Source: Sulfitobacter mediterraneus (lineage in GTDB: Bacteria > Pseudomonadota > Alphaproteobacteria > Rhodobacterales > Rhodobacteraceae). Taken from it: a stretch of 64,000 bases of DNA. Below the pieces are notes generated by a model. That model searched no databases, was not told the DNA's origin, and saw nothing but the letters and a program-made list of their open reading frames with translations. The stretch is from positions 124,001 through 188,000 of the forward strand of contig NZ_QBKU01000001.1 of assembly GCF_003054325.1 (NCBI RefSeq), in the 5' to 3' direction. Positions 25,259 to 34,798 of the stretch are shown here, in pieces (the stretch's first letter is position 1; every line of letters starts with the position of its first letter). Made by a program: the position numbers and the translations under genes.

Positions 25259-27658
25259 TCAGCCGCGCAGCACGCCGCCGGTCGCCTTGGTGACCTTTTC
25301 GATCACCTTGGCACCCACCGCTTCGATGTCTGCGTCCTTCAACGTTTTGTCGCTGGGTTGCAGGCGCACTGTGATGGCCAGCGATTTTTTACCCTCACCG
25401 AGGCTACCGCCGATGAATTCATCAAAGACACGGACCTCTTCGATCAGTGCCTTGTCCGCCCCTTTGGCAGCGTTGACCAGCGTCAGCGCCTCTACATCCG
25501 CGTCCACGACAAAGGCAAAATCACGTTCAACCGCTTGCAGATCACTGATCTGGAGGGCGGCCCGTGTCGCGCCGGATTTGCGGGGCAAAGGCACTTCGCC
25601 CGGCCAAAGCGTAAAGGCCATTGCAGGGCCTTTGACATCCATCGCGGCCAGAACACGCGGGTGCAGTTCCCCATAAACCCCAAGCACCTTTTTCGGGCCA
25701 AGGCATATCTTGCCGTGCCGTCCCGGATGCCACCAGTCCGCCGCGCCTCTCATGATCTGCACTTTGGCAGGCGCCCCCATTGCAGCCAGAACCGCCTCGG
25801 CATCTGCTTTGACGTCGAACACATCCACGGGACGCGAGGCGCCATGCACATCCTTGGGCCCAGTGCGCCCGACGATCAGACCGGAAACCAGCATATGTTG
25901 CTCTCCCGGCTCACCGCCGTGAAAGGCCGGTCCAACCTCAAAGAGGGCCATATCGGCAAAACCACGCGCCTGATTGCGGGCTGCGGCCTGCAACAGACCG
26001 GGCAACAAGGCGGGGCGCATGTGGCTCATGTCCGAAGAGATCGGGTTTTCCAGACGGGTGTCATCAGTCCCGCCACCAAAGAGCGCGGCAGAAGCCTGAT
26101 CAATAAAGCTGTAGCTGATGCATTCATTGAACCCGAGCGCGGCGCATGTCCGCCGGGCCGCGCCAATCCGGCGCTGCATCGGCGACAGGATCGGACGTGG
26201 CACACCTTCGGACAAACGCGGCAATGGCCGGCCTTCAAGCTGGGTCAGAGAGGCGATCCGTGCCACTTCTTCCACCAAATCGGCCTCGCCCTGCACATCG
26301 GGGCGCCAGCTTGGCACATGGGCCATATTGCCCTCAAGGCGGAAACCAAGCGCTGTCAGCGTCTGGCGCTGATCACTTTCGGGGATGGTCATGCCAACCA
26401 GCGACTGCACCCGCGCGGCATCCAGTTTATAGGCGCGTGCGGTGTCGGGGATCTTGCCTGCGACCACCACGTCGGAGGCTTCGCCGCCCGCGTGATCAAG
26501 GATCAACTGCGTGGCGTGTTCTATGCCGTAAGGGGTCCACTCAGGGTCAATCCCGCGCTCAAACCGGTAACGTGCGTCCGAATTGATCTTAAGCGCCCGG
26601 CCCGTATAGGCGGTGCGGATCGGATCGAAATAGGCCGCTTCAAGGAACACATTGACGGTCTCTTCGGAACAGCCGGACGCCGCGCCACCCATGATCCCGC
26701 CAAGGCTTTCTACACCTTCGGCGTCTGAGATGACGATCATCTCCGGCTCAAGGGTGTATTCTTTTTCATCCAGCGCAACCAGTGTTTCGCCGCCCTTGGC
26801 GCGGTGAATACGCAAGGTGCCGCCTGAAACCTTATCGGCATCAAACACGTGCAGCGGGCGATTGCGATCATAGGTGAAATAGTTGGTCACATCGACGAGA
26901 AACGAGATCGGACGTAAGCCAATGGCCCGCAATTTGTCTTGCAGCCATGCCGGGCTTGGCCCGTTTTTCACGCCTTTGATCAGACGGCCATAAAAGACCG
27001 GGCAAGCGTCCAGCGTGTCGTCATCAATGGTCACGGAGATTGGGCAGGGGAACTGCCCTTCGACAGCGGGCACCTCGCGGGGCCTCAGCGTGCCAAGACC
27101 GCGGGCCGCCAGATCGCGGGCAATGCCGCGCACGCCCAGCGCATCAGGGCGGTTCGGGGTAATCGCAATTTCGATCACCGGATCAACTTTGGCCGGGTCA
27201 TTCTCGGCCAGCCAATCCACAAACCGATCACCCACCGCACCGGACGGCAGTTCGATGATGCCATCATGTTCTTCGCTCAGCTCCAGCTCCCGTTCGGAGG
27301 CCATCATGCCAAAGCTTTCGATGCCGCGAATTTTGCCAACGCCGATGGTCGTGTCGATGCCCGGCACATAGACGCCCGGCTTGGCGATCACCACGGTGAT
27401 GCCTTCGCGGGCGTTGGGCGCACCGCAGATGATCTGTTGCACACCTTCGTCGGTCTCGACCTGACATACACGCAGGCGATCCGCATCGGGATGCTTTTCC
27501 GCTGACTTCACAAAACCCAGTGTAAATTCGGCCAGCCGCGCACCGCGATCCTCAACGCCTTCGACCTCAAGGCCCAGATCGGTCAGGGCATAGGTGATTT
27601 CATCCACCGAAGCGGTGGTATCGAGATGTTCTTTCAGCCAGGACAGGGTGAATTTCAT
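25259..27658 (-). CDS. pheT: Phenylalanine-tRNA ligase beta subunit
   Basis: The 799-residue beta chain of the heterotetrameric synthetase. It starts MKFTLSWLKEHLDTTASVDEI, has the tRNA-binding domain at about 40-150, B3/4 editing domain (about 210-390), B5, the catalytic-like core, and the C-terminal ferredoxin-fold anticodon-binding domain from about 705 (AFVVDADVEALTLVNAAKGADK). Length is normal. It is separated from pheS by two unrelated genes on the same strand. Confidence 0.97.
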   Translation of the reverse strand: MKFTLSWLKEHLDTTASVDEITYALTDLGLEVEGVEDRGARLAEFTLGFVKSAEKHPDADRLRVCQVETDEGVQQIICGAPNAREGITVVIAKPGVYVPGIDTTIGVGKIRGIESFGMMASERELELSEEHDGIIELPSGAVGDRFVDWLAENDPAKVDPVIEIAITPNRPDALGVRGIARDLAARGLGTLRPREVPAVEGQFPCPISVTIDDDTLDACPVFYGRLIKGVKNGPSPAWLQDKLRAIGLRPISFLVDVTNYFTYDRNRPLHVFDADKVSGGTLRIHRAKGGETLVALDEKEYTLEPEMIVISDAEGVESLGGIMGGAASGCSEETVNVFLEAAYFDPIRTAYTGRALKINSDARYRFERGIDPEWTPYGIEHATQLILDHAGGEASDVVVAGKIPDTARAYKLDAARVQSLVGMTIPESDQRQTLTALGFRLEGNMAHVPSWRPDVQGEADLVEEVARIASLTQLEGRPLPRLSEGVPRPILSPMQRRIGAARRTCAALGFNECISYSFIDQASAALFGGGTDDTRLENPISSDMSHMRPALLPGLLQAAARNQARGFADMALFEVGPAFHGGEPGEQHMLVSGLIVGRTGPKDVHGASRPVDVFDVKADAEAVLAAMGAPAKVQIMRGAADWWHPGRHGKICLGPKKVLGVYGELHPRVLAAMDVKGPAMAFTLWPGEVPLPRKSGATRAALQISDLQAVERDFAFVVDADVEALTLVNAAKGADKALIEEVRVFDEFIGGSLGEGKKSLAITVRLQPSDKTLKDADIEAVGAKVIEKVTKATGGVLRG

Positions 27659-27723
27659 CGGTCAGTTCCTCGTGCAAACGCTTGTGGCTTCGGTATCGTC
27701 AAATGCGCAAGGTTTCAATGCAT

Positions 27724-28527
27724 CTAAGGATACTGCGGCACACGCCCCATCAATTGATCCAATTGCCAGCCAATCCAGCCATGGGGGATGAAATGCCCAC
27801 CCGAATGCAGATCCAGCGTCACGGTATGGCCGCCATCACAGTTGTCCCAGTGCCAACGTTCAAAGCTCAGAAAGCTGACAACCTGCCACTCGGGTAAGCG
27901 GCGGCCCGCACCGCAGCCCAGCGCCCTGCGCCACAGGGCCACCGGATAGGTCACATCCCCGCCCGCCCCCATCGGGAAATCCATCACCGTATCGGCAAAC
28001 CCATGTACATGGCGGATATGTTTGGGGGCCTGCGGGCAATGCTCGGTTTGGCGCAACGTGCCAGACACCGCCAAAAGACCGGCCACTCCATCACCGTTCT
28101 CACAGGCATAGCGCCACGCCATCGCAGCGCCGTAGGAATAGCCCGAGACAAATATCTGATCGCGATCTATCGGAAACCGCTTGGCCACATCTTCGATCAC
28201 GGCGGCGGCAAACGGCACATCGGCGCTGCCTTGATCCCAGAAATCCCATGTGCGGCCCTGGCCATTGGGTGCAATCAGCAACACGCCGCGTCTGCGGGTA
28301 TGGCCAGAAATCCGTTGATGTTTGACAATCAAATCGCCCTGCCGTCCCCAGCCGTGAAAATGCAGCAGCACCGGCAGCGCAGTATCGCCGTCCCAATCAT
28401 CCGGCACACGGATGTGATAGGATCGCCCGTCCAGATCGCAGGCCTTTGCGCCTTCGCAGTCCTGCCACGGGCCCATGGCGGCGGTGAACAACACGGTATT
28501 GAGAAACAACAAAAGGCGCAAAATCAT
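27724..28527 (-). CDS. Secreted poly(3-hydroxybutyrate) depolymerase-like / LpqC-type esterase
   Basis: A 267-residue exported alpha/beta hydrolase with a signal peptide (about 1-18). Seen: LPVLLHFHGWG (oxyanion strand), the nucleophile elbow SGYSYGAAMAW with Ser about 148, RHVHGFAD with the acid, and a C-terminal histidine in SGGHFIPHGW. It resembles LpqC/feruloyl esterase and PHB depolymerase proteins; polymer or ester substrate unknown. It lies between pheT and an amidotransferase gene on the same strand. Confidence 0.82.
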   Translation of the reverse strand: MILRLLLFLNTVLFTAAMGPWQDCEGAKACDLDGRSYHIRVPDDWDGDTALPVLLHFHGWGRQGDLIVKHQRISGHTRRRGVLLIAPNGQGRTWDFWDQGSADVPFAAAVIEDVAKRFPIDRDQIFVSGYSYGAAMAWRYACENGDGVAGLLAVSGTLRQTEHCPQAPKHIRHVHGFADTVMDFPMGAGGDVTYPVALWRRALGCGAGRRLPEWQVVSFLSFERWHWDNCDGGHTVTLDLHSGGHFIPHGWIGWQLDQLMGRVPQYP

Positions 28528-28563
28528 CCTGCCAAGGAACGCCGCCTGCGCCGGAATGTCACT

Positions 28564-29334
28564 TCACAATGACGCCAGCCAATTGCGCAGTTCCGTCATG
28601 CGCGTTTGTGGGTTCATGTCGCTGACCCGCACGCCAAGGCGCTCTGCCGCTGCGGGATCCCGCTCAGCCATTTCCAGATCTTGCGCTTCCTGCGTCGAAA
28701 GCAGGTCCATCCGACCCAGACTTGGCCCGAGGTTTTGCGGATCAAGCTCGGGGTGATACTGCATCCCCCAGAATTTCACGCCGTTCCGCTCATAGGCAAA
28801 GGCCTGCACGCCGGAATGATCATTGCCCGCCAACAAAACCGCCCCCTCGGGCAGTTGTCTGACCTCATCGCGATGCACACAGGGCACGGCAAAACCATCC
28901 TCGCGCCCCTTGAGCAGCGGATGATCCCGTCCTGCTTCGGTCATGCAAACCCCTTTGGCCAGCCCATCCTCGCGGCCATTTGGCGATGCATCGGAAGTAC
29001 CCCCCAGCACGCTTGCCGCCAGTTGCATTCCGTTGCACGAGCCAAGCGTCGGCAGACCTTGAGCAAACACCTTGCGCATCGCATCGGCCACCGGTGCCGC
29101 GCGGTCATCGTCGGTGTTCAACTCCACGCTGGAGCCCGTGAAAACCACGCCATCAAATCCATCCAGCGACGGTAAGTCCGCTCCGTCATAGGGGGCGACA
29201 ATCGTGAAACTCAGATCGTCCCGACAATCGCTCAGTGCCGCCGCATAGTTTTCGCCAACGGTCATGCCCTGCGCCTCTTTCATCGGGGCATTGGCGGCGG
29301 CGGGGTTGGAATCGACAATGAGAATATTGGGCAT
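28564..29334 (-). CDS. Class I glutamine amidotransferase (GATase1) family protein
   Basis: A 256-residue stand-alone amidotransferase domain. The cysteine nucleophile lies in LGSCNGMQLAA, the histidine/glutamate pair in GMQYHPELDP. It resembles GuaA-like or gamma-glutamyl hydrolase GATases that act on unknown amides. The start at 29334 (MPNILIVDSNPAAANAP) is chosen because the core beta strand begins there; a longer start at 29376 is possible. Confidence 0.85.
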   Translation of the reverse strand: MPNILIVDSNPAAANAPMKEAQGMTVGENYAAALSDCRDDLSFTIVAPYDGADLPSLDGFDGVVFTGSSVELNTDDDRAAPVADAMRKVFAQGLPTLGSCNGMQLAASVLGGTSDASPNGREDGLAKGVCMTEAGRDHPLLKGREDGFAVPCVHRDEVRQLPEGAVLLAGNDHSGVQAFAYERNGVKFWGMQYHPELDPQNLGPSLGRMDLLSTQEAQDLEMAERDPAAAERLGVRVSDMNPQTRMTELRNWLASL

Positions 29335-29565
29335 GTTGTGACTCGCGCGTTGGGGTGCGCGATCACTCTTCATCACCTATTGGATCGAAATCAAGCACAG
29401 ACATTTGTAAAGGCGCAAGTCGCCCGCCCAGCGGTGCTATCGCCTGCCCGCAGGACGGTTAAGCAACAGCCGGTCTCTGACAATTTATGTTTCGGCTTTG
29501 CTGGAACCTGTCGAGGGTGGGCCCAGCCTCACCAAATCGCCAGCCCGGTGGTGCGGCAGGCGATG

Positions 29566-29598
29566 GCACGGCGGCTGCAAGCAGCCTTGGTTCCGTGC
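29566..29598. repeat. Degenerate inverted repeat related to 59112-59152
   Basis: GCACGG and CCGTGC are outer arms; GGCTGC-AA-GCAGCC is the inner stem. The right arm keeps TTGGTT but the left arm keeps only one base there, as if about five bases were deleted. It lies in the pheS-amidotransferase gap (29335-29621), which otherwise holds no gene I can support. Confidence 0.6.
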
Positions 29599-29621
29599 AG
29601 GCCTGATCAACAAGCCCTTCC

Positions 29622-30695
29622 TTAGCGAGACAACCCACCGTGCAGATTCGGCTGATCCAAACTCGCGAACCCGTAGTGTCGCAGCCAGCGCAGATCGCTG
29701 TCAAAGAACGCCCGCAGATCGGGGATGCCGTATTTCAGCATCGCAATCCGGTCGATCCCCATACCAAAGGCAAAGCCCTGCCATTCATTCGGATCAATCC
29801 CGCCAGCGGCCAGCACCTTGGGATGCACCATGCCGGAACCCAGAACCTCTAGCCAGCCGTCGCCTTCGCCGATGCGCAGCTGTCCATCGACCCAGGAACA
29901 CTGGATATCCACCTCGGCAGAAGGCTCCGTGAAGGGAAAATGCGATGCACGAAAGCGGGTCTTGATGCCGTCAATCTCAAAGAAGGCAGCAAAGAATTCT
30001 TCCAAGACCCATTTAAGGTTGGCCATGGAAATATCTTTGTCGATCGCCAGCCCTTCGACCTGATGGAACATCGGTGTGTGGGTCTGGTCATAATCGGCAC
30101 GGTACACACCGCCGGGGCAAATAATGCGCAGCGGGGCGCCTTCGGCCTCCATCGTGCGGATCTGTACGGGGCTGGTGTGGGTGCGCAGGACATGCGGCGG
30201 GCGGTCGTCGCCTTCGGCACGGCTCATGTAAAACGTGTCCATCTCAGCGCGGGCCGGATGATGGCCGGGGATGTTCAGCGCATCGAAGTTGTACCAATCG
30301 GTGTCAATGCGCGGCCCTTCGGCGACAGAGAACCCCATTTCAGCAAAAATCGCGGTCAACTCTTCGGTGACCTGGCTGACCGGGTGAATGCTGCCTTCGC
30401 GGCGGGCGCGAGTTGGCAATGTCACATCCAGCCATTCACTGCGCAGACGCTCATCCAGCGCGGCATCGCCCAGCGCGGCCTTTTTGGCGGCAAGGGCGCT
30501 GTTGATCTCATCCTTGAGGGCGTTCAGCGCGGGACCGGCCACTTGCCGTTCTTCCGGAGTCATCTTGCCCAACTCGCGCATTTTCAGCGCCACTTCGCCC
30601 TTTTTGCCAACCGCAGCAAGCCGGATATCTTCAAGCGCCGCTTCATTCGCAGCATCTGCAATCTGGCTCAGGTATTTTTGCTTGAGATCGTCCAT
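29622..30695 (-). CDS. pheS: Phenylalanine-tRNA ligase alpha subunit
   Basis: The 357-residue catalytic chain that adenylates phenylalanine and charges tRNA-Phe. N-terminal coiled coil ([25 protein letters not shown]), then class II motifs: [12 protein letters not shown] with motif 1/2 surroundings, [22 protein letters not shown], and motif 3 [19 protein letters not shown]. Start at 30695 has AGGACGG upstream. Confidence 0.97.
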   Translation of the reverse strand: MDDLKQKYLSQIADAANEAALEDIRLAAVGKKGEVALKMRELGKMTPEERQVAGPALNALKDEINSALAAKKAALGDAALDERLRSEWLDVTLPTRARREGSIHPVSQVTEELTAIFAEMGFSVAEGPRIDTDWYNFDALNIPGHHPARAEMDTFYMSRAEGDDRPPHVLRTHTSPVQIRTMEAEGAPLRIICPGGVYRADYDQTHTPMFHQVEGLAIDKDISMANLKWVLEEFFAAFFEIDGIKTRFRASHFPFTEPSAEVDIQCSWVDGQLRIGEGDGWLEVLGSGMVHPKVLAAGGIDPNEWQGFAFGMGIDRIAMLKYGIPDLRAFFDSDLRWLRHYGFASLDQPNLHGGLSR

Positions 30696-30769
30696 GGTCC
30701 GCCCGTCCTTCAAAGTCCGCTGACGTGCTAGCAGATACGCGGCTGATTACAAGGGAGAGCAGCGCCGGA

Positions 30770-31348
30770 TTAGCCTTTGGGCATCAGCCAGGCATCGAGA
30801 TAGACCTGCAAACGGTCCTGCATATCCACATCCGAATGGATGGCACAGAAATGCAGGGCCATCACCTGCACCAGAAACGCCTGCACCCCCTCGGCCATCA
30901 ACAGGGCGGAGATGTCACGCCGAAACGGCCCGTCACGCAGCCATTCCGCGACCACGGTCAGATGCCGGCCAAAGGTGTTTGCAATCGGTCCGATTTGGTC
31001 AGACATCGCCGCCCCGGAGTGGCGCAGGATCACATCGAACACATAGCGCTCGCAGGTCATGAACCGCATCATCGGATCCATTGCCGCGATCAGATCTGCG
31101 GTAGAGCCTGGCACGGGCTGGCGTTCCAGGTCATCCAGAAGCCCGTCAATCTTGGCCCCGATCAACAGATCCATTAGCGCATCCTTGTCCTTGAAATGCG
31201 CAAAGAAGGTGCCCTTGGCAACACCGGCGGCCTTTACCACCTCGTCCACACGCAGGGCATCATAGCCGTGATCAGCGATCAGGGCTTCGGCAGCGCCGGT
31301 CAGTTTGGCACGGGTTTTCAGGGTGCGGGGTTGGATGGCGTCTTTCAT
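30770..31348 (-). CDS. TetR/AcrR family transcriptional regulator
   Basis: A 192-residue regulator. Residues 8-55 are the TetR helix-turn-helix (LTGAAEALIADHGYDALRVDEVVKAAGVAKGTFFAHFKDKDALM). The C-terminal half is a helical effector domain. Divergent from the quinone-reductase gene; the gap holds three copies of a palindrome (31371-31434), one within 23 bases of its start, so autorepression is likely. Confidence 0.9.
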   Translation of the reverse strand: MKDAIQPRTLKTRAKLTGAAEALIADHGYDALRVDEVVKAAGVAKGTFFAHFKDKDALMDLLIGAKIDGLLDDLERQPVPGSTADLIAAMDPMMRFMTCERYVFDVILRHSGAAMSDQIGPIANTFGRHLTVVAEWLRDGPFRRDISALLMAEGVQAFLVQVMALHFCAIHSDVDMQDRLQVYLDAWLMPKG

Positions 31349-31370
31349 GGGGTCTGTTTGGCATGGTTTT

Positions 31371-31434
31371 TGACCGTGGTCAAATTAGTTATTGACCATG
31401 GTCATTTTTAAATCTAACAAATTGACCACGGTCA
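31371..31434. promoter_or_regulatory. Three TGACC-N2-GGTCA operators
   Basis: TGACCGTGGTCA (31371-31382), TGACCATGGTCA (31393-31404) and TGACCACGGTCA (31423-31434). The middle copy is a perfect palindrome and each outer copy is off by one base. Centres are 22 and 30 bp apart, near two and three helical turns. They lie between divergent tetR and quinone-reductase starts. Confidence 0.88.
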
Positions 31435-31450
31435 TTTATTGGAGAATCTC

Positions 31451-32038
31451 ATGCCCAAACGCATTTTTGTCCTCAACGGACACCCCGCTGACAATTCACT
31501 GAACCACGCGCTTGCCGATAGCTATGTCAAAGCGGCCCGCGCCGCAGGCCATGACGTTCGCCTGACGCATCTGCACGACCTGAGCTTTGATATGGATTAC
31601 GAGTTTGCAGGCTACAAAAAGTCCAAACCGCTGGAACCAGCCCTCGAAACCGTGATGAGCGATCTTGAATGGTGCGAACACTTCGTCCTTGCCACCCCGA
31701 TGTGGTGGGGCAGCCTGCCTGCCAAACTGAAAGGCCTGTTCGACCGCACTCTGCTGCCCGGCCGCGCCTTTGACACCCGCGTGCCCCCGGGCAGCATGCC
31801 AAAGCCAATGCTTGGCGGGCGCACGGGGCGGGTTTTGCTCACTTCGGATTCGCCAAAGTGGTTTTTGAGCCTGATGTACCGGGGTGCCATGCTGCACCAA
31901 CTGCGCGGCCAGATCTTGAAATTTATCGGCATCAAACCGGCCAAGATCAGCTATTTTGCAGGGGCCAGCCACCCCAAGCCGGGCCAGCCGGAAAAGTGGC
32001 TCAGGCAGGCTGGCACATTGGGCGGTCAAGCGGCGTGA
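31451..32038 (+). CDS. NAD(P)H dehydrogenase (quinone), flavodoxin-like fold
   Basis: A 195-residue FMN/FAD-dependent quinone reductase of the MdaB/KefF-like family. It starts KRIFVLNGHPADNSLNHALADSYVKAAR (flavin phosphate loop) and has ATPMWWGSLPAKLKGLFDRTLLPGRAF, the family signature. It reduces quinones by two electrons to avoid radicals. Strong ribosome site TTGGAGAA. Three TetR operators sit directly upstream, so it is presumably induced by a quinone-like ligand. Confidence 0.92.
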   Translation: MPKRIFVLNGHPADNSLNHALADSYVKAARAAGHDVRLTHLHDLSFDMDYEFAGYKKSKPLEPALETVMSDLEWCEHFVLATPMWWGSLPAKLKGLFDRTLLPGRAFDTRVPPGSMPKPMLGGRTGRVLLTSDSPKWFLSLMYRGAMLHQLRGQILKFIGIKPAKISYFAGASHPKPGQPEKWLRQAGTLGGQAA

Positions 32039-32060
32039 CCAGACACGCCCACTTGCACAA

Positions 32061-32096
32061 ACAAAAAAAAAGCCGCTCCAAACGGAGCGGCTTTTC
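32061..32096. terminator. Bidirectional terminator between quinone reductase and rplT
   Basis: AGCCGCTCC at 32071-32079 pairs with GGAGCGGCT at 32084-32092. An A-run lies before it and TTTT follows. Confidence 0.9.
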
Positions 32097-32117
32097 CAAT
32101 TCTAGATCTGAACCAGC

Positions 32118-32483
32118 TTAGGCAGCCAGCGCAGCCTGTGCTTGCTTTACAATCGCACCGAAGGCTTCGGGCTCATGTACGGCCAGATCGGCCAGAACCT
32201 TACGGTCCACTTCGATACCGGCCATGTTCAGGCCATTGATGAAACGGCTGTATGTCAGCGCTTCGTCATGTGAACGCACGGCGGCGTTGATCCGCTGGAT
32301 CCACAATGCGCGGAAATTCCGCTTGCGATTCTTACGGTCACGCGTGGCGTATTGGTTGGCCTTATCGACCGCCTGCGTGGCAACCTTAAAGACATTGGAA
32401 CGACGACCATAATAGCCTTTGGCGGCTTTGATGATCTTCTTGTGACGGGCGTGGGTTACTGTACCACCTTTAACTCGGGACAT
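32118..32483 (-). CDS. rplT: 50S ribosomal protein L20
   Basis: A 121-residue basic large-subunit protein that nucleates 23S rRNA folding. It starts [35 protein letters not shown] and has [11 protein letters not shown] and [23 protein letters not shown]. It follows rpmI by 15 bases and ends at a terminator. infC is not next to the pair here, unlike E. coli. Confidence 0.98.
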   Translation of the reverse strand: MSRVKGGTVTHARHKKIIKAAKGYYGRRSNVFKVATQAVDKANQYATRDRKNRKRNFRALWIQRINAAVRSHDEALTYSRFINGLNMAGIEVDRKVLADLAVHEPEAFGAIVKQAQAALAA

Positions 32484-32498
32484 CTCAGCTCTCCTCTA

Positions 32499-32699
32499 TC
32501 AGCGGGCGTAGGGCATAAAGCCCTTGATGATCTTTGCATCGGGCTCAGACAAAGCTGTTGTGCCACGTGCGTTACGGATGAATTTGTTGCTCCGCTTGAT
32601 CATGCCGTGCTGTTTGCCAGCCTGGCTGCCGATGACCTTGCCGGTCGCCGAGATCTTAAAGCGCTTTTTTGCGCTCGATTTCGTCTTCATCTTGGGCAT
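32499..32699 (-). CDS. rpmI: 50S ribosomal protein L35
   Basis: A 66-residue basic ribosomal protein: [22 protein letters not shown], then [19 protein letters not shown]. First gene of rpmI-rplT, with AGGAGAC just upstream of the start. The 120-base gap to the EF-hand gene stop holds its promoter; no attenuator was recognised. Confidence 0.98.
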   Translation of the reverse strand: MPKMKTKSSAKKRFKISATGKVIGSQAGKQHGMIKRSNKFIRNARGTTALSEPDAKIIKGFMPYAR

Positions 32700-32818
32700 T
32701 TCCGTCTCCTATCTTAGGTCGGTTATCGCGCGACTCGGCATGCCTCTTGGGCCGGTCGCACGGGATGAGAGGGGCGTATAGGCCCATGTATCGGCTTTGG
32801 CAAGAGGTGGCGGGCGGA

Positions 32819-34453
32819 TCATTCCAACGAGGGCAGCATTTCACATGGCACCCCGTCCACACATCGACCTGTCTCCAGGTTTTCATAGTTATAATCACTC
32901 AGATTGCCAGCCTCAATGTTCAACGTAACCTCAGGATCAACATTGAAACGGCGGCCCTTGCCATCGGCTCCATTCGTCCTGAACCCAGAGGGCAGCATTT
33001 CAACCGGGCGGGTAATCACCAATACATTCACCGCATCCCCCCGCAGCACCCCCTGATCCAACAGCTGCAGCAGCCCTGCCTCAAGCGGGAGCACCGAGTA
33101 AGCCTGCGCTTTGCCCTGCAAAACAAGCTTTTCCGGGTCGATATCTACCACGCCATAAGGGTAGTCACGATTGAACTGGTACTGAACCTGCCGCCGCGCG
33201 GCCTCGTCATTCTCCAACTCGTGCAATGTGCCATCCACCATTTCATAGACCTTGCCATTGCGGCGGATCGGTTTGTCCACTGTATCAAGCTGGTCCTTGC
33301 GGATGATCCGTTCATGACTGGGAAAGGTGCGGCTGCCCATCCACTCGGAAGTTTTTCCATCAAACCGCTGCCGATCAAAGGCAATCTCAAGCGTGCTTCG
33401 GAACGTCCGTTGTGCAACCGCCTGCCCCAAATCTGATGGGCCGGGCACGCAGACGCCGGAAGGCGCAAAATGGACCTGTTTGCCGTCAAGGCCGGAAACC
33501 GCATTGCCCTTTCGTGTGATCACCCGCTCAATCCGGTCAACCGCGCCGGTGAACTGCCAGATAACAGGGGTTTGCGCACCTGCGATCAGGTAGAGAGGTT
33601 GCTCACCCTTTTCGACATGCAGCCGCACAACTGTGGTGCCCTGATGCAAACCGTCAATCGCAATTGTCGAAATCGCGCCACCGCGCAACGCCGACAACCA
33701 ATGCAAGCTCGCCTCTTCGGACTTGGCCGGATAGCCGCAGATCTCAGGCAAACCGGCTTCTGCCAGCGCAACCCGCTTGGCTTCGAACTGCGCGTCATAT
33801 TCCGCTCTGCGCCGGGCCCGTTCCTTTTGGCCCGCAGTCAGCACCTTGGGTTTCTTTGCGTCGTTGCTCTTTCCCTTTGGCTCGCCTTTGGCATCACTGC
33901 GCAGCAGATCCACCACAGAAATGATTTCCTCCGCGGTGAGCGTCCCATCGTCGTTGAGGTCAAATTGTAAAAGCTGCGATCCGGGCAGTCGGGCTATGTT
34001 CAATTGCCCAACTTCTGCGTCAACGGCCGCCATCAGCTCTGGTTGGGACAGATTCCCATCTTTGTTGGCGTCAAAGGCATACCGGAGCCAGACCAGCTCT
34101 GCCCGGTCCCTCGGGTTCAGCGCCGGCTCTTGTTGCGTGATCTCGGCAGCACTCACCAGATGGTCGCCATCCAGATCAAACCGAAAGAGGGCGGACCGAA
34201 CATGCGCACGGCGGCGCAAAATTTCGGCGCGGTGACGCTGCTCCAGAATATCCCGGGTCAAGACATCGTTCACCGCAAAACTGAAAAACGCGTTCAACGT
34301 TCTTTTCACCAAAGTTGCGGGGTTGGTTTGTGCCTGCATCAATGACCCATTGTCCAGTTTGGCAAGCCCGCGCTGTTGATCGCCTGATATTTGGTCCGCA
34401 ACAGTGGGACCAGACAGAACCGAAAAAACCAGAAACCAAAATAACCTATGCAT
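32819..34453 (-). CDS. Secreted EF-hand protein of unknown function
   Basis: About 544 residues with an N-terminal signal peptide (MHRLFWFLVFSVLSGPTVAD). Three EF-hand loops are visible in the first 180 residues: FDLDGDHLVSAAEI, FDANKDGNLSQPEL and FDLNDDGTLTAEEI. A lysine-rich linker (KGEPKGKSNDAKKPK) and charged helix (ERARRRAEYDAQFEAKRVALAEAG) follow, then a long C-terminal part beginning ICGYPAKSEEAS that I do not recognise. It probably binds calcium in the periplasm or outside the cell. The ATG at 34453 starts the signal peptide; no strong ribosome site is visible. Confidence 0.75.
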   Translation of the reverse strand: MHRLFWFLVFSVLSGPTVADQISGDQQRGLAKLDNGSLMQAQTNPATLVKRTLNAFFSFAVNDVLTRDILEQRHRAEILRRRAHVRSALFRFDLDGDHLVSAAEITQQEPALNPRDRAELVWLRYAFDANKDGNLSQPELMAAVDAEVGQLNIARLPGSQLLQFDLNDDGTLTAEEIISVVDLLRSDAKGEPKGKSNDAKKPKVLTAGQKERARRRAEYDAQFEAKRVALAEAGLPEICGYPAKSEEASLHWLSALRGGAISTIAIDGLHQGTTVVRLHVEKGEQPLYLIAGAQTPVIWQFTGAVDRIERVITRKGNAVSGLDGKQVHFAPSGVCVPGPSDLGQAVAQRTFRSTLEIAFDRQRFDGKTSEWMGSRTFPSHERIIRKDQLDTVDKPIRRNGKVYEMVDGTLHELENDEAARRQVQYQFNRDYPYGVVDIDPEKLVLQGKAQAYSVLPLEAGLLQLLDQGVLRGDAVNVLVITRPVEMLPSGFRTNGADGKGRRFNVDPEVTLNIEAGNLSDYNYENLETGRCVDGVPCEMLPSLE

Positions 34454-34543
34454 GTAATTTACGCCTGTACTGCAACCAATTGCAGAACGCGTAAAGCGCA
34501 AACAAGGCAAGACTATGTCAACCGCGCCGACATGTATCGACGG

Positions 34544-34768
34544 TCAGATCAAATAGCGGTTGAAGACCCTGTTAAATACCTCTGGCACGTCACCCAGAGA
34601 ATATCCGCCCGGCTGTGACTGGACCGCAAACAGGATCAGCCCGCCACCGATCAGGATGGTCAACGCAGAGGCACGCGGTGCGCGTCTGTCAGACATGGCC
34701 GAAAGAATAGAGGGGATAGAAAAACCTGCGATGATTACACCCAAAACAAGTGCGAGATCCGGCTCCAT
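34544..34768 (-). CDS. Small membrane protein, unknown function
   Basis: A 74-residue protein with two hydrophobic segments (LALVLGVIIAGFSIPSILSA and ALTILIGGGLILFAV) split by a basic loop (SDRRAPRASA). The ribosome site GGGAGGAGAGG is strong. It follows pyk by 30 bases on the same strand, so cotranscription is likely. No function can be assigned. Confidence 0.7.
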   Translation of the reverse strand: MEPDLALVLGVIIAGFSIPSILSAMSDRRAPRASALTILIGGGLILFAVQSQPGGYSLGDVPEVFNRVFNRYLI

Positions 34769-34798
34769 GACATCCTCTCCTCCCGTTGTGCGGGTAGG

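Noticed and set aside
25076-26728. 550-codon open frame on the plus strand
   Set aside because: Antisense to pheT; no recognisable domain.
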